DNA from: JBBDRX01 sp040905245
Lineage (GTDB): Bacteria > Bacteroidota > Rhodothermia > Balneolales > Balneolaceae
Reading direction: 5' to 3'
NCBI GenBank assembly: GCA_040905245.1
Contig: JBBDRX010000109.1
Coordinates: forward strand, 1-17,432
DNA: 17,432 nt
Part shown: positions 16,745 through 17,432 of the stretch, in pieces
Position numbering within the stretch: position 1 is the stretch's first letter
Layout: each line of letters opens with the position of its first letter
The notes under the pieces: generated by a model
Seen by the model: the letters and a program-made list of their open reading frames with translations, nothing else
Told to the model about the DNA's origin: nothing
Databases searched by the model: none
Made by a program: the position numbers and the translations under genes

Positions 16745-16764
16745 CAATAGTCGTTCGGGCAGAA

Positions 16765-16935
16765 TCAGCTCTTGTTCTGCTGAATGAAATCTTTTGCATT
16801 CTCCTGATCCACCATCGCCTCCTTGTAGGAAAACTTTCCCTTATTGTTTCGGGTAGCGATAATGACTTTCGCCATCTTTCGATGACTCTCTCTCATATGC
16901 TGTGCCTGCTCACCAAATGCCTGTTTCTTAGCCAT
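16765..16935 (-). CDS. DUF4295-like small protein of the ribosomal operon
   Basis: A 56-residue basic protein, MAKKQAFGEQAQHMRESHRK at the start, then MAKVIIATRNNKGKFSYKEA and MVDQENAKDFIQQNKS. The second half matches the DUF4295 pattern (KVIKxxKxxKTGxYxFKExMV...VKDFLA), a short family found beside rpmG in Bacteroidota. The N-terminal 18 residues look like a lineage-specific extension. Its place directly after rpmB-rpmG, 10 bp from the rpmG stop and before the operon terminator, suggests a ribosome-associated role. From memory, a Bacteroidota ribosome structure described an extra 50S protein named bL38 that may be this family; that identity is not verified here. No strong Shine-Dalgarno sequence is present. 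Confidence 0.85.
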   Translation of the reverse strand: MAKKQAFGEQAQHMRESHRKMAKVIIATRNNKGKFSYKEAMVDQENAKDFIQQNKS

Positions 16936-16945
16936 GACTCGACTC

Positions 16946-17110
16946 TTATTTAATTTCCTTGTGAACGGTGTGTTTGCGAAGTACCGGATTGTACTTTTTC
17001 AATTCCACACGATCCGGAGTGTTTCGTCTGTTTTTCGTTGTCACATACCGGGAGCTTCCCGGTTTCTCTGTACATTCGAGAATAACCTGAATTCGATTGC
17101 CTTTTGCCAT
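16946..17110 (-). CDS. rpmG: Large-subunit ribosomal protein bL33
   Basis: A 54-residue 50S protein. The sequence MAKGNRIQVILECTEKPGSS continues with RYVTTKNRRNTPDRVELKKY and NPVLRKHTVHKEIK, matching the family block TTKNxRxxPxxLELKKYxPxxRKHxxxKE. Only one cysteine is present, so this is the zinc-free (C-minus) form. GAGG lies 8 bp before the ATG, inside the end of rpmB, and the gap to the rpmB stop is 3 bp. This compact spacing argues for co-translation with rpmB. Confidence 0.96.
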   Translation of the reverse strand: MAKGNRIQVILECTEKPGSSRYVTTKNRRNTPDRVELKKYNPVLRKHTVHKEIK

Positions 17111-17113
17111 AGT

Positions 17114-17359
17114 CTATACCTCTTTTACCAGTGTTCCTCTCTTTCTGGCTTCCTTCAGAACAGCCGAAATTCCCTTCTTGTTAATCGTCCGAAGAGTTTT
17201 TGCTGTTACTTTCAACGTAACCCATCGATCCTCCTCAGGGATATAGAACCGTTGCTTCTTCAGATTCAGATGAAACCGGTGTTTCGTCTTGTTGTTCGAT
17301 TTTGAAGACCGGTAACCGTTCAAGGGTCGCTTACCGGTTATATCATCCCTGCGTGCCAT
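17114..17359 (-). CDS. rpmB: Large-subunit ribosomal protein bL28
   Basis: An 81-residue basic 50S protein. Family features are ITGKRPLNGYRSSKSNNKTK near the start (usual form VTGKxPxxGNxxSHxxNxTKRR), FHLNLKKQRFYIPEEDRWV in the middle and TLKVTAKTLRTINKKGI toward the end (usual VSAKxLRxIDKKGI). The length fits. No Shine-Dalgarno sequence precedes the ATG (DNA there is ACTGATTTATT). A TAAATTTG box lies 45 bp upstream. It is the first gene of the rpmB-rpmG-DUF4295 operon. Confidence 0.96.
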   Translation of the reverse strand: MARRDDITGKRPLNGYRSSKSNNKTKHRFHLNLKKQRFYIPEEDRWVTLKVTAKTLRTINKKGISAVLKEARKRGTLVKEV

Positions 17360-17403
17360 AATAAATCAGTGAGTGATAAACTGTTGAATTTTTAGATAGA
17401 CGT

Positions 17404-17411
17404 CAAATTTA
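17404..17411 (-). promoter_or_regulatory. Bacteroidota-type -7 promoter box for the rpmB operon
   Basis: Minus-strand TAAATTTG (17411-17404) is an exact match to the TAnnTTTG -7 element of the Bacteroidota housekeeping sigma factor. Start of transcription would fall near 17398, leaving a leader of about 40 nt. The matching TTG element, expected about 20 bp further upstream, would sit at or beyond the window edge and cannot be seen. Confidence 0.6.
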
Positions 17412-17432
17412 CTCCTAAAATGAAATAAATTC

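Noticed and set aside
1..17432. CRISPR arrays, tRNA or rRNA genes, insertion sequences
   Set aside because: No regularly spaced repeats, no cloverleaf-like or rRNA-like segments, and no transposase-like frame were seen.

Overview
The window reads as a chromosomal segment of a member of the Bacteroidota / Balneolota / Rhodothermota group. Three things point there: a SusC/SusD outer-membrane pair, a DUF4295-like small gene directly after rpmB-rpmG, and an exact TAnnTTTG-type -7 promoter box before rpmB. Balneolota is my best guess from protein style and roughly 50% GC; this is inference, not proof. All genes lie on the minus strand except one small plus-strand ORF, so the transcription order runs from high to low coordinates.

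Right end (17432 to about 16705): a ribosomal-protein operon, rpmB (L28), rpmG (L33, zinc-free type) and a 56-residue DUF4295-like protein, closed by a strong rho-independent terminator. Next comes a tightly packed housekeeping run: yqeY-like, cvpA-like, tyrS, comEC, xseB, dxs, queA (16681 to 8593). Gaps are mostly 4 to 30 bp. The exception is 190 bp between tyrS and comEC, which holds a protein-like reading frame without a start codon. The run covers tRNA-linked functions (TyrRS, queuosine synthesis, a GatB/YqeY-domain protein), DNA uptake (ComEC), exonuclease VII small subunit and isoprenoid precursor synthesis (DXS).

Middle (8591 to 7903): a 70-residue plus-strand ORF of unknown function ends 1 bp from the queA stop. 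It is followed by about 475 bp of AT-rich DNA with no other gene, carrying an 11-bp inverted repeat, a 10-bp direct repeat and a minus-strand hairpin with a T-run.

Left end (7902 to 1): a small pectin-type polysaccharide utilisation locus. SusC (TonB-dependent transporter) and SusD (glycan-binding lipoprotein) are followed by a hairpin terminator. Then come a secreted PL10-type pectate lyase, a secreted beta-propeller protein of unknown activity, and the first 28 codons of another secreted protein that overlaps the propeller gene by ATGA. The likely scheme is that the lyase cuts polygalacturonate outside the cell and SusCD imports the oligomers; the propeller and the truncated gene may handle unsaturated oligogalacturonides. 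No HTCS, AraC or sigma/anti-sigma regulator is inside the window.

I saw no tRNA, rRNA, insertion sequence or CRISPR array.
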